A model generated the notes under the pieces. It made no database searches, was not told where the DNA came from, and was given only the letters and a program-made list of their open reading frames with translations. A program made the position numbers and the translations under genes. Positions 50,461-62,185 of a stretch of DNA of 64,000 nt are shown here, one piece after another; positions within the stretch are counted from its first letter, which is position 1; every line of letters begins with the position of its first letter. Source of the DNA: Brevipalpus yothersi (taxonomy: Eukaryota > Arthropoda > Arachnida > Trombidiformes > Tenuipalpidae); contig QZCP01000545.1 of NCBI GenBank assembly GCA_003956705.1, forward strand, positions 62,001 through 126,000, written 5' to 3'.

Positions 50461-51658
50461 TAGAAGAAGGATTTCACTTTGATAGCATAGCTTAGTCTAT
50501 GGATAATTTATTACTCATGTGAATAATTACTGTTCGTAAGTGTCATAACTACAATTCGAGGGCCTGATTAATCACTTCAGCTTTTCATTCGTTTTGGTGG
50601 CCTCAAGTTTTTACACAATGTTTATAACTATCATGTTTTCGAAAGTAAAATTTTGAGTTCAAAATTTTGATTGAACTCGAAAGCTTGTCAGGAAGGGCAA
50701 TTATTTTTTCCCATGTGCATATGATATTTGACTATTTGGAGTATTTATATTTATATTTGATTAAAATATCGAAATTAAACATCATAAAAAATATAATTGT
50801 TCTCGCAAGATAACTAGAACGGTAATAGTAAGAAAGGGATCAGTTATCTGAGACTGGTGAGCTAGAGTGAACAGGACAATTATTTCTTCAACGAAAACGA
50901 AGATCAAACCGAAATTTAGTCAGTGGAAGTGTACATTCAAAACTGGAGTGACTGTCCTTCGATTGTGAAACAATTTTCAAGATCTTAAGTCTATTTCGAA
51001 GCAATTTTCAATCAACGGATATGGAAAATACCTGTCGTCGAAAGCATCGGGAAGAGCATGATAGAATAGTATACAGTTGAAGCATGTTACTGAACGACTT
51101 CTTCCAATGTAGATCAAATCACCTTGAATGTCACTGACTTGTGATCATCAAGGATAAATTCGAAAAGAATAAAGTCATCATTGAGCATGGTGAAGCTTGA
51201 TTTCGATCCCTACAGAAGTGGATAGTAATTCGTGAGAATTCTTCCTGGATGCACACTTAGGGCACCGATGGATAAAAGTGTATTTCCGCATTTATCAAGC
51301 ATTGAATGAAATATATCACAACAAACATTCTAATTGTTGTCCGATGGACTCACTTGAATCGAAGAAAGAAACCAACTTGAGTTCCGTGCAATTTTTCTCC
51401 CTCACGCATTCGCATATATACATGTATATATAAAACTTTTTCGCAACAGTTTCATTAAATAAACTGATCAGGTCACTTCCACTGATTGCTCAGAGTAAGG
51501 TTTCAAATTTTGGACCACTTTTTCAAAAAGTTTCTTAATTTTCCTAAAAGTTTCTCCCATCTTAACATAATGGTTTGTATTGTGATAAACTTTGAAAAAT
51601 TTCCTATGATTTTATGATAATTACTTCTGAATGTTTTCTTCCCTCTCTTAATGATTAA
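50461..51658. other. Intergenic region and upstream region of the Gly/Ala/Lys-rich gene
   Basis: No gene recognised. A TATATAAAA box at 51427-51435 lies about 225 bp before the next start codon. A GTAAGG at about 51495 could begin a 5'-UTR intron, but no matching acceptor was fixed. Confidence 0.45.
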
Positions 51659-53774
51659 ATGATGATACAGAAATATTTCCTGTTGATTTTGGTTACCCTT
51701 ATCGCCCTTTCGTGCTATGTGACTGCAGAACGGATAGAAGATGAGGAAAATGATGGAAACTATTCTCTATCTGATGACGATGAATCTTATGTACAACCCG
51801 AGAATCAAGAAGGTGCCATTGATGATGGGTCCAGAGTGAGAAACCGTCGAAGTGCTGGTGGCAAAGGTGGTGGTGCCGGTGTTGCAGGCTATAAGGCTGG
51901 CAAGAAAGGTTAGAAGGGAAAGTTTTTTTCCCAGAAAAATGGATAAATTTGCGAAAAATTCCAAGAAAAACTGACCATATTCTCTTCATCTCATCTTAGC
52001 TGGAGCTGCTGCTGGCTTTAAGGCAGGTAAAAAAGGAGCTGCTGGATTCAAGGCTGGTAAGGCGGGAAAAAAAGCTGGTAAGTAAATCTTGATCTTGATT
52101 TTGCCCCGCTTTAAACCTTTCCAACGGTGGGTAGGCCATCAGTTTTGTTAGCGTGAAGAAAATTTATTCCTTGTATCAATGAGAATTTTAACATAAACAT
52201 GATTTCTCCAGGGATCAGTTGATACATCCTTGGCCTCTCAAGTGAATAGGTGAAGTGAGGTAATCACCCACATCATTTGTGAAGCATGAGATCCGGTCGT
52301 CTGGAATTAAACTTCCCGACACTATTTTCGATTTCCCTCTCACAGTTGAAATGATTCCACGGATATATGTACCAATGAGTTTCTCGAAAGAATTGTATTA
52401 AGAATATTACCGCAATTATTGGTAGTTCTTCACATCAGTAGCATTTTGTTTCTGAATGACGGAAACTTTTGACTACCCTCAGATTCAAGGTGAATTCATG
52501 AAGCAAGAGAGTCAATGGCTGAAGAATCTACACATTCATCAGATTCCTTCCAGTCACTCATTTATTTAACGAGATAGAACTTATTTAACAATTAGTTTTC
52601 AGCTTCCTTGGAGATGGACTTTACCCTTCAAATATCTTATTATTTTCGATATAATCATTCGCCCTAGTAAATAGCTGTTAAGGTGAAGACAGAAATTGGT
52701 TTTGTCTTTGCATGATATTATCGAACTGAAGAACTCATATGAAACTTTCTCTTTTAAGGTGCTGCTGCCGCAGCCGCTGGAGCTGCTGGAGGAAAGAAAG
52801 GTAAAATTTTTAATTTTTAATCTGTGTTTATAGGGAAAAATAGAAAATAAATCGACAATTTATTGAATTAATCTTTCAGGAGCTGGAGTTAAGAAAGGAT
52901 TTGCTGCTGGAAAATTTGGAAAGAAATTCGGCAAAAAGGGTGGATTTGTGAAGAAAGGTTCGTAAATGGATTAAATTCCGAGAATCTTCCCCTGGTCTCC
53001 ATTACATTACTCGATTGTGTTTAATTGATAAAATTTTGAATCAAAAATTCAGGAGGTGCTGGATTCAATAAAAAGTTTGGTGCTGTGAAAACTTTTGGCA
53101 CTGCACAAGGATTCAAATTTGGAAAAGCTGCTGGTAAGTTTTCTCTTCAAAACCACTAGACCACTTTGGGACCATAGTCCAAATTTTTTTCCCTGGCTTT
53201 TTACAAAAAAAAACACCATATTGATTACTGAGATTGTGATTGAATCACACTGATCATTTTATCTCTCTCTTACCAGGATTTGGAGCAGCTGGAGGTGCTG
53301 TTGGAGGAGCAGCCAAGAAAGGTGGACTGGCCGCAGCCAAGGGTGCTGCTGGTGGGAAAAAGTTCGCCAAAGGAGGTAAGTAAAATTCCAAATTTCGTTA
53401 AATTTAAATGTCATTAAAACATGGCAAACAATTCTTATGCTTGAATTATCTCAATCTTATCACAGGAAAAAAAGGATTTGCTGCTGGAAAAGCTGGAAGC
53501 GCAGGAGCAAAAGGTAATTATCCAAATAATTTCGCAATAGTTGCGAAAAAAGTCAATCATTTGTGGAATAAAAAATTTGATTCAATTTTTTCATCTCCTC
53601 AGCGGGTGCCGCAGCAGTGGCCAAGGCGGGAAAGAAAGGTATGCTCAATATCTACTAGACAAATGAATAAGTTGTTGAGATAAATTAACTAATTGTTTTA
53701 TCATCATAGCTGGAGCCGCAGGAGCAGCTGGAGTCAAAAAAGCTGGAGCTGGTGCCGGAAAAGCATTTGGTTAG
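51659..53774 (+). CDS. Secreted Gly/Ala/Lys-rich structural protein
   Basis: Nine exons: 51659-51908, 52000-52077, 52759-52800, 52880-52957, 53053-53133, 53277-53375, 53466-53513, 53603-53638 and 53710-53774, giving 258 residues. Signal peptide MMIQKYFLLILVTLIALSCY is followed by an acidic pro-region (ERIEDEENDGNYSLSDDDES), then a convertase site RVRNRR-S. The mature chain is almost wholly Gly, Ala, Lys and Phe in loose repeats such as AGYKAGKKG, AGFKAGKAGKK, GFAAGKFGKK and AGAAGAAGVKK. Every intron falls after the first base of a Gly or Ala codon, so each internal exon is a repeat cassette that can be gained or lost in frame. Such chains occur in silk, cuticle, cement or antimicrobial-type secretions; which applies here is not known. 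A TATA box lies upstream. Confidence 0.78.
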
Positions 53775-54985
53775 CTTTAATTCGCCTCTTTTTGATACCC
53801 TTGTTCTGGTTCACGAGAGTGAACAGGAACATGGACTCTTGTTATCAACACATATAATCACTAATCATTTTACACCACAAGTCAACAATGAAGAGACACA
53901 TTCCGAAAGTGTTTATTATTGCATATTAATTCTTTTTCTATTTTGTTCACTTAATTCGAAAAAATCATTCTAGGAAATATATTAAATCATTTTATTTGTA
54001 AAAAATTCTAATACTGACTCGTTATTGACAGCTAGAACTTACCATGTGAGAAATACTCCAAAATGTTGATTGCGCTGATAAGTCCCTCTCTCTTTCAATC
54101 TTGTTATTTTATTCACAATTTGTCAGCCATGTATCTATCTGATGAAGAGAAAAGGGCTTCGAATCTCAATCAAAGTTTCAATATCACTCAAGAAGGCAAA
54201 AGACAAACGAAAAATATGACACGAGGAAGGAAACTGATTGGTAAACTGATTGGCGTCTAAATGAAATTTCGGTAATCCATGAAAGATGGGCTCGCTCTCT
54301 GAAAGGAACTTAATTTTATGATGAAAATGAATTTCTCGGTCATTGTTTGTTTGTTGGTTTTGATGAAACTATTTCTGTTCATTTTAATACAGAGAAGAAA
54401 ATTTACAGATGATGGATAAATTTAGCGCAAATGTAATATAGTTGTTAACATGCGAAGTTCATTTCATCGAAATATCTTCGCAGCGCGATAGAGATGTGAT
54501 CATTGGCACGAAAATTGTGAAGCTTGCTGATGTTCATGAGATGATATCACACAATTCTAGACAAAATGATGTAGATGATTGTGCACTGACTTTATGGACA
54601 GTTGTTTTCAAACTTTGATTCTGATAAAATTTGTTAAAATCCTGAGGAAGCATCAATCAAAAATGAGGAACATGAGAGACTCACTGGAATATTGAGAAGC
54701 CACATGATACAAGGGGTATCGATAGTCAAGGGGAAAACTTCCTGGAATAATTTCAATTAAAAAAAACAGGTGAATTTTATTCATCAAAATGATGAAACTA
54801 TGTGATAAGAGTATTTTGTCAAATATTCTCCAACCAATCAATCATTCATCCATTTTCCAATGGTTAAGCTCCGAGAATATTCAGCTTCCGATTCCGTTTC
54901 GGATAAGGATCGGTGAGCATTCCTAGTCCTCAGCGCTGTCGGATGTGTGATACACACCAAAATGTGTATGCATGAAAGCTCAAGC
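53775..54985. other. Intergenic region between convergent genes
   Basis: 3' flanks of the Gly/Ala/Lys-rich gene (+) and the EVH1/CRIB gene (-). No gene or repeat recognised. Confidence 0.5.
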
Positions 54986-56251
54986 TTAAATGGAAAAATT
55001 GGAAGAATTCTCAGATGAGGTCATGGATGAGCTGGATGTAGAAGCAACTGGTGGACACGGGGTGTTGTTCAATGAACTTAGGGATCTGAGCTCCGAATTG
55101 TTGGCACTACTGGCAATCACTTTGCGGGGAACAAGAGAGGCGATCGAACACAGCCTGTCAAAATCTTCAATCTTAACAGTTGTAACATGTTCAAATAAGC
55201 ATGGTGATGATATTGCTTCCTTTGTTGGCAATTTGAATACCGTATGACGCTTGACCTTAGATTTTGCTTCCTTTTTACTGTTGGAACGTTTTGGTGCCGA
55301 CAGTGCAATATTGACCGGATCACAGGTGATAGCCTCTACTTGATGTAAAAATTCGTTCGCTGCTTGTACCGAATCGAAGCTTAGTCCGGCCACTTTACGG
55401 TGATCTGAGGACAAATAAAGTGTGTGAAAACATGGATGAACTGCTTTGTAATCAGTCAAATTATCGATAATATCGTTCCACAGATTGAAACCAGTGCCAC
55501 GTTCGGCCAGGCAAATCTGAAGTTTTCGTTTATCTCGTGCTTTGGTTTCGCCTTTATCAAATATGATCACAGGAACCCCAGTTCGTTCCAATTGCCATTC
55601 ATGAGATCTAGGTGACGAGAGCCGTCCTTCGTTTATCAAATCAGTTTTGGTAAAATATAAGTTGGCCATACAACGGCTTACATAAACAAAAGTCTTGTGT
55701 GCTGTATAAAAACGTTCAATCTGATATACTTCCTCATTTTCAAGATAAGTTGAAGGCACTGATGGACTAACACCTTTACCAGGACCGTTTCTACGAACGT
55801 TGGTGGATGCATACAAGGCACCGGTTGACTTAGCGGAACGTAGTCGAGGCTGAGAGGAACGCTTTACACTAGACAATGTATTGTAATTAGGCTGGTGATG
55901 ATAGCCGTGGGGACTATTTTCATTATTATTATTGTTATTACTATTGTAACAGTTAACTTTGGTCAAATTATTGGTAATGGAAGTAGCAGCATACGGTCCA
56001 TTTGTCGGTCCATTGCTAGCAGGAGGAGGAGGTCCTACGTCTATGGCAACTGGTGATGGCAATTGATAATGGGAATTGCCACTCAAATTACGCGGATCTT
56101 CATACATATGTATCGTCACTGAGCTTTGATTCAGTTGATTATGATCACTGATAGTTGCGGGCGGATGATTTGGTGCGAAAGTGCTGCTCTTCATGTGATT
56201 ACTGGTGCCATAAATCATGTTTGGGCCTGAATTGACCACTTGATTCATCAT
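54986..56251 (-). CDS. EVH1-like domain protein with a CRIB-like motif
   Basis: An uninterrupted 421-residue frame. Residues 1-165 are disordered (poly-Asn, Pro-rich, Ser-rich). Residues about 166-318 look like an EVH1/PH-type domain: the end FHTLYLSSDHRKVAGLSFDS...AANEFLHQVEA carries the FHxW...GLNF...AxxF pattern of EVH1 domains. Residues 345-358 (ISSPCLFEHVTTVK) fit the CRIB consensus ISxPxxFxHxxHVG except for its last positions. The tail is Ser-rich. EVH1 then CRIB is the order seen in WASP, but no WH2 or acidic VCA tail follows. A Rho-family GTPase effector or scaffold is the inference. The frame continues about 26 codons upstream without an ATG, so further 5' exons are possible (see the GC-rich segment near 58300-58430). 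Confidence 0.65.
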   Translation of the reverse strand: MMNQVVNSGPNMIYGTSNHMKSSTFAPNHPPATISDHNQLNQSSVTIHMYEDPRNLSGNSHYQLPSPVAIDVGPPPPASNGPTNGPYAATSITNNLTKVNCYNSNNNNNNENSPHGYHHQPNYNTLSSVKRSSQPRLRSAKSTGALYASTNVRRNGPGKGVSPSVPSTYLENEEVYQIERFYTAHKTFVYVSRCMANLYFTKTDLINEGRLSSPRSHEWQLERTGVPVIIFDKGETKARDKRKLQICLAERGTGFNLWNDIIDNLTDYKAVHPCFHTLYLSSDHRKVAGLSFDSVQAANEFLHQVEAITCDPVNIALSAPKRSNSKKEAKSKVKRHTVFKLPTKEAISSPCLFEHVTTVKIEDFDRLCSIASLVPRKVIASSANNSELRSLSSLNNTPCPPVASTSSSSMTSSENSSNFSI

Positions 56252-59200
56252 GTTTCTTTGAGAAACTTTCTCTATTGGCTTGGCCGATGAATCGGTGAAG
56301 GAAAGGAATGACTTTTTGCGAAAAAGCAGTTGTCACCTTCTTGTCAAAACGAAAAGATGGGCTGCTAAGTGTACCGTTGAGGTGGTTGTTGATGAGTCTT
56401 ATTAAATTGTTCTGGAAGGCACAAGCACAGGGTGCGGCTTGATGATTGTTCGGATGTCACTTGGAATCAGTTTGATAGTCCGGATCTTGGGGTCGAGGGA
56501 AGTGAAGATGGATGTGTGTGTGTACTCTGATTGCGTTACTTTTACTTTTTTCTTACAATTAAATTGAGGGCTTTCATGGTTGATCATAAAATTGTAAACA
56601 TGTAACTCACACAAGGTTGATTCAATGATGACCTCAATTCACAATCATTTTGATTATAACTGTTGTCTTTCAAATATTGCTTCACTGACGCGTTGATCTT
56701 GTTACGATTTTTGGTTAACTTTATGGATGATAAGATTATTTTGCACGCTTGAAATCATTATTGATTTGAACAAGGATCATAAACTAACAATCAGTTTGTT
56801 TGGTTGGAGAAAGGGGAGAAAGGAGAGAGAAAGGGAGAGAGAGAGAGAAAGAGAGAGAAAAGTAGAAAGGAAAACAGAATGATTAAAGATAAGTTAAACA
56901 CAATGAATGAGATCTGCTGAAAAAATATCACCACACACATATAGACACACATTCAAGGCTAAAATCGACTTACTCAATCGAGGTGTATTATGTATTCATT
57001 CCCGTATCCATAATAATTGAGACCCGAATCGAATCACCATACACAACGTTCAGAGAGAGAGAGAAAGAGTGGCGAAAGAAAAACTGAAAAAGATCTTTAT
57101 TCACAACGTTCAATAAACATATCCCTAATTAAGTAATTAGATTGTCATCGATACTGGGGAAGTGGAGAGGAAACAATTCATCAGAGGAAAATGACGATAT
57201 GATGTTCATTTCAGAATAGTTACACATCCATGTAACTCCTCCTTTCAACGCTGGTAACGATCTGAGAGAGAGTTAGTTATACAATGAACTTTGGCTTCGT
57301 TGATCGCCAACTGGTTTCCAAATGACGATTCTCTCTACCAAACTATCCAAACTAAATAATGTATGTGGCTCTCTCACTTGCAAACCAGTATTTTTTTCCA
57401 CCAACCACAAAGAATGGCTAACAGTTAACAATCAGCGTAATGGAAAAAGTTCCTCTCTTCTTCTTCTCACAATTAACTTCGGCAATATGCTATACTATGC
57501 TATTCTATGCGAGTTCTGCTTCTGCTGCTGCTGCTGTTCCCGTTGTTCAATCCTTTGAAGCAACTTCCTTCACTTCAACTTTTGTTTTGTTTCACCATCT
57601 TAATTTCTTCTCCACCATTTTCCTCCCTCAGATACGTGTGTGTGTGTGTAAGTGAGTATGTTGTGATCCTCATGATTAAATGAGAGGTAATGATAGAGGG
57701 AAGGAGAGGAAAAAAAATCATCATGATCATGAATTGAAGATGGATCGCTAGGCTAGGAGTGAGAGAATTGTGGGGAGAGGGAGAAGAGAGAGAGAGAGAG
57801 AAGAGAGAAGAGAGAGGTGATAAAAATTGATATGATACAATATGCCAATAAAAATTCAGATATCCAGAAAAAGAAAGATGATAAAGAAGAAGATCACTCT
57901 GTAGCCTCCATGAATTGTGAACAAGCATTCATTCATTCATTTTAGAATGCTGTCTTCCTGAAATTCACTCTGCTTCAACACCTTGATTGTAGCCATCATT
58001 CTGGTGATGGTGGTAGTGGTAGTGGTGGCGGGAGATGAACAGAATCAGGAAGGGTCATTTAATGCGGTCAGCTGAATTTGACATCATCTTTATTTTAATT
58101 ATTTTTTCTTGACTCAATGGCCTTAAGACTACCTCATCCTTTTCGGCCTTCCATCACATTGGATTATCATTGCACATAACGTCATATGATTTCGCTTGTT
58201 TTCTCTCATCAAACTTCCTCCCTTATTTCTTCTCTCTCTCTCTCTCTTCACTTCCTTCACATTGCTCGTTGAATTATTTTTTCATTCACCCCAAGCATTC
58301 TATGGCCTCTCGGCTGCCCATAGACAGCTTCTCGATCCGCATCCAGTTCGATGACCTGGCTAGCGGTCATGACCTTGCTTGAAGAATGAGCATTGAGCGA
58401 TGAGCGGAGGCCAGCGGAACCATTGGACTCCTATCCATAGTTCCAATTCAGGTCAGTGATACCAAGTAACAGGAACAACAAACAAGAATTTTTTCTCTTC
58501 AATTAGCTTTCATTGTACTGATGCTCTGGTATTTACTTGAGGTCATTCAAGGGCGGGAAAACCGGGCATCATATATATCGTTGCTAGTTGGCAACATTTT
58601 CGTCATCAATTTGGATTGAAATTCAATTCATCTGATAACTCAAGAGGATCTCAGAAAATGTCCATAGAAAACAAGGTAATCTCAAGTATTTAACTGATTG
58701 AGGATTATTTGATATGCAGGCAGGCAAGCAGACATAGCGAGCTTCTTCCGTTTCTCCATTCGGTATATACTTGAGATACTTTTGGTGCGGAAAAAGCATT
58801 TTGTAGAGTCGAAAAAAGAGATCATCAGCCTGAGGCGAACTGTCGACTGAGATGGTAATATGAAGAGGAGGGAAAAAGCAAAATTTTCATTCATTCGTTT
58901 TAGGCCACCAATTAGGTAGAGGCTCGAAGACTGTAATTCTTGAAGGCGTTTTGGTCCTGTTTGTAGCGGTTTTTTTAGCATCGAACGGAATTGCAAGACT
59001 TGATGAAAGCGTTTGTGAACCATTCAAAATGTCCGGAAAGTATGTAACAAATTTTTGAGAAACAGTTATGCAGATTGCTAAGTTCAAAATGATTACATCA
59101 TACGAAAAGGGAATTGAATGGTTTTCCGACGCTTTACAAAAAAAGGTATTGAAAATAAAAATTCACACAAACCGATTGGATTGGGATAAGAAGAAAACAA

Positions 59201-59715
59201 AAATACATCGAGCACGAAAAATGTACAAGTGTAGTTGAAATTGATGTAAGTCTCCCTCCAAATCGCAAAAAACAACTATTAGCCAATTGGTATAGCCATT
59301 CTGGCATATGATGATCAACTTTTACTGGAGTGCGGAACTCTACGGAGTTTTTATTATTGCACCAAATGATGGACATGTACATTAATCTATAAATTTACCT
59401 TCCCTCTAAGGAATGTTAATACTAATTTTGGATCATTCTTGCGTCATCAGCTTCATCATTTTTTCAAAACTTTCTCTCTCTCTTGCGAAAATGAGAGCTG
59501 AAACATCTTTCAAATCATCGGAACAATGACTCTTTTTCGGAAATTCTTTCATCCCATCAAACGGATGGATTGATTGCTCATCAATTTCAGAGGCTTTCCC
59601 CTCTTCCTATGGAGCAGGACGTTTGAGGAGAGAAAACAAACTCAACAATGAAAATCGTTTATTATCATTAAAGTTCAATCCTTTACATTTTACTCTACAA
59701 ACATACAAAATGATC
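56252..59715. other. Low-complexity gene-poor region
   Basis: Purine-rich GA tracts (56810-56870, 57050-57070, 57785-57815), GT tracts and a CTG run near 57520. The segment 58290-58430 is visibly more GC-rich. On the minus strand it is open for about 48 codons after a TAG acceptor-like site and before GTGAAT, so it could be an upstream exon of the EVH1/CRIB gene. Open frames at 58887-59382 on the minus strand gave no recognisable protein. Confidence 0.4.
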
Positions 59716-61620
59716 CTAAATTGCCAGAGGTTTCTTCATTTGTGCCTCTTGAGAATTCAGACCCAATAATGAAAGAGTGTTTTGAAAGAATCCGGGTAAG
59801 TGAGCAGGTATGAAAATATTACCTCTATTCCTCCCGATCTCTGGAATAACCACAAGTTTTGCATGTAAGTGCATCGGCATTGTTCGAACTTTAGGCTGAC
59901 GCATATTAAGTTTTGTCAAAAAGTATTGAGGTAGTCTTTGGGGAGCAATTTTATCCAAGTGACTATATTTATGATCACCTAAAATGGGTGCTTTAAGACC
60001 AAAACCAAGATGCACTCGAACTTGATGTTTACAACCTTGCTCAGGGCTAACTTCAACCAGAGTAGCATCTCCCATTTCTCGAAGAACTCGATAATGGGTT
60101 ACAGCTGCCATAGGTTTTGAAGTGATTCCCATAGTTCTGTTGAAATCTTCGTCGCAGTAAGGTCTCAAAACCATACGCTCTTTTCCATTTTTCTTTTCCA
60201 GTTCGATGGGTATATCAATTATTCCAGCCCTTGGATAGATACAAGATTTAACGAGAGCCCAATAATATTTCTTAATTTTTCTCTCTTTGAAAAGAGACCT
60301 TAACGTCGACTCCATTTCAGGGCTTTTTGCGAGTAGAAGAACACCGGTAGTATCTCTATCAAGGCGATGAACAAGACGAAGCTTCTCATCTCTTGGACAA
60401 ACAAGTTTTGAAAGCTCCTCAAGATAAGATTCCAAGCATATGTGATCTTGATTTTTACCTGTTGCTCCAGCCACGATCATTCCATATGGCTTGTCGATTG
60501 CAACAATATCCTTCTCATCGAAAATTATACGTCTTTTCAGCTCCAATAATACTTCATCTCGACGAAGGCTGAAGAGGTTCAAAGTTGCGTCCTTATATGT
60601 ACGGAAGCCAAGACTATCAGTTCTTGCTCTCTCATATTTCTTGAAACTGAGTTTGAGGCCCATTTTTCGATTCATATTCTCCAGAGACGAGGTAAATTTT
60701 GTGTTGGAAGGAGCTATAGATCCTTCCCTCAGTTTTGTAATATAATCGAGAGCAGTTTTAGGGACCTTATCAACAATTTCCGTTTGGACCATTTCATTTG
60801 TAGCTTCTTCCACTTCTCTCTTTTCTTCTTCGACCAATTCGCTAACATTTGTTGCTGCATTACTGATGTAACTTTTTTTCAGTTCACTTATGACTTCATC
60901 GACCGATCTAAGAGGAGAATCTGCTGCAAACTGGATCATTTGGAGGATTGAGGGATTATCAGGAGGTGGCTCAGTGTAAAAATCTTTCGTAACTTTTTCA
61001 CTTCCATGGAATCGAAACTTTTCCCAATCTTCAACAAATGCAAATCTCAATCCTTTCAAAGGTTTGCTCTGCTTGGATGGCATTGGATAGTATCTTTTAA
61101 AATCTTTGAGATCTTCTGGAGTCCAATTAGCAAAATCTTCTGAACTTTTCTCAGCAACTTCCGCTTCTTGGAGGCTAGATGAAGGGGTAGGAGACGCAGG
61201 ACTAGACTGCTCACTAAACTTTGACTGATCTTCCTCTTCCTCAAGACGCTTGAGAACATTGGCATTTTGAAAGAGAAGATAACGCTTTCTGTCAATAGAA
61301 AGTCGATCATTATCCTCATCAAACTGGCCCATATAGTATACTTTGTTATCAGAATCCAAGCGAACTTGTCCGAAAGCTGTTCGATGAGTTTCACTTTCAC
61401 GATCGAGTTTGTTGAATGGCATAGCATATCCTTCAATAGCTTGTTTCAATTTGTCTTTTTGAGATTTTCCCAGAGACTCAATTCCGAGCACATCTTCCTT
61501 TGCAAATAAGTCTACTTTCAAATAGTCTACAGGACCACGGTGAGCTTGTGTTGAGGTCATTCTTTGGGATCGACATGGACAAAAGATGAACTTCATTCGT
61601 CTGGGAAGATGAGAAAACAT
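59716..61620 (-). CDS. RPUSD4: RluA-type pseudouridine synthase, RPUSD4-like, with long N-terminal extension
   Basis: Intronless, 634 residues. The C-terminal half (about 345-620) is an RluA-family synthase: IVAIDKPYGMIVAGATG, the catalytic loop LVHRLDRDTTGVLLLAKS with its Asp (about residue 430), then YWALVKSCIYPRAGIIDIPI, EVSPEQGCKHQVRVHLGF and PILGDHKYS. RPUSD4 pseudouridylates mitochondrial 16S rRNA and tRNA; the start MFSHLPRRMKFIFCPCRSQR looks like a presequence. RPUSD4 proteins are usually below 400 residues. Here about 340 residues precede the catalytic domain, with NWTPEDLKDFKRYYPMPSK, a FVEDWEKFRFHGS segment and Glu-rich stretches. The extension is in one exon with the enzyme, so it is a true fusion or lineage-specific elongation. 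Assignment among RPUSD3/4 is by overall similarity. Confidence 0.82.
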   Translation of the reverse strand: MFSHLPRRMKFIFCPCRSQRMTSTQAHRGPVDYLKVDLFAKEDVLGIESLGKSQKDKLKQAIEGYAMPFNKLDRESETHRTAFGQVRLDSDNKVYYMGQFDEDNDRLSIDRKRYLLFQNANVLKRLEEEEDQSKFSEQSSPASPTPSSSLQEAEVAEKSSEDFANWTPEDLKDFKRYYPMPSKQSKPLKGLRFAFVEDWEKFRFHGSEKVTKDFYTEPPPDNPSILQMIQFAADSPLRSVDEVISELKKSYISNAATNVSELVEEEKREVEEATNEMVQTEIVDKVPKTALDYITKLREGSIAPSNTKFTSSLENMNRKMGLKLSFKKYERARTDSLGFRTYKDATLNLFSLRRDEVLLELKRRIIFDEKDIVAIDKPYGMIVAGATGKNQDHICLESYLEELSKLVCPRDEKLRLVHRLDRDTTGVLLLAKSPEMESTLRSLFKERKIKKYYWALVKSCIYPRAGIIDIPIELEKKNGKERMVLRPYCDEDFNRTMGITSKPMAAVTHYRVLREMGDATLVEVSPEQGCKHQVRVHLGFGLKAPILGDHKYSHLDKIAPQRLPQYFLTKLNMRQPKVRTMPMHLHAKLVVIPEIGRNRGNIFIPAHLPGFFQNTLSLLGLNSQEAQMKKPLAI

Positions 61621-62185
61621 TTTGGCAAGCTTAATTAAAGCTCATTCAAGTCAAAAATAGACAAAAAGGGTCATAAAACACATCCAGAGAGAGTCCATAA
61701 ACAAAAGTCCCGGGGATTCATCAAAAAGACGCAAAAGTTCAGACATGGATCACCACAGATGCTTCCGTAATGTGTCGGAAGATTAGCTCATATTGCATGA
61801 TTTATCATTTATCACTAACAAATCGAAAAATTAGATTATCAAAATTTTCACAAGAAAAACACGTCTATATCATGAATTAGATGGACAGAGAAAACAAAAA
61901 CGCAAAAAAGTAACGCAAAAGAAAAGCACATGTATTTAAGCAGCATGCGTTGTTGCTTTGTTTTGATCTGAAAGCTTGTGTGTATGTTTGGTAAACACGA
62001 GCTTGCAAAGTTTAAATCAAATTGATTCTACTGTCTCGCATGCTGATGTGATTATCGATTTCCGTTTCTTCTGATTTTTTGGGACACGATTTAATTTAGG
62101 ACTGTGGATGTGTTCCTACTGAGCTGTGAGACTAGCCAATAATTTTGACTCGTGGGATCACTCCTTTGCGTTCACAAATGATAGG
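61621..62185. promoter_or_regulatory. Divergent promoter region of RPUSD4-like gene and EXOSC5
   Basis: About 565 bp between head-to-head starts. No TATA box or repeat identified. Confidence 0.4.

Noticed and set aside
58682..59382. Overlapping minus-strand frames with protein-like stretches such as VEFRTPVKVDHHMPEWL
   Set aside because: The frames do not join through splice sites into one message and match no family I know; possible relic but unsupported.
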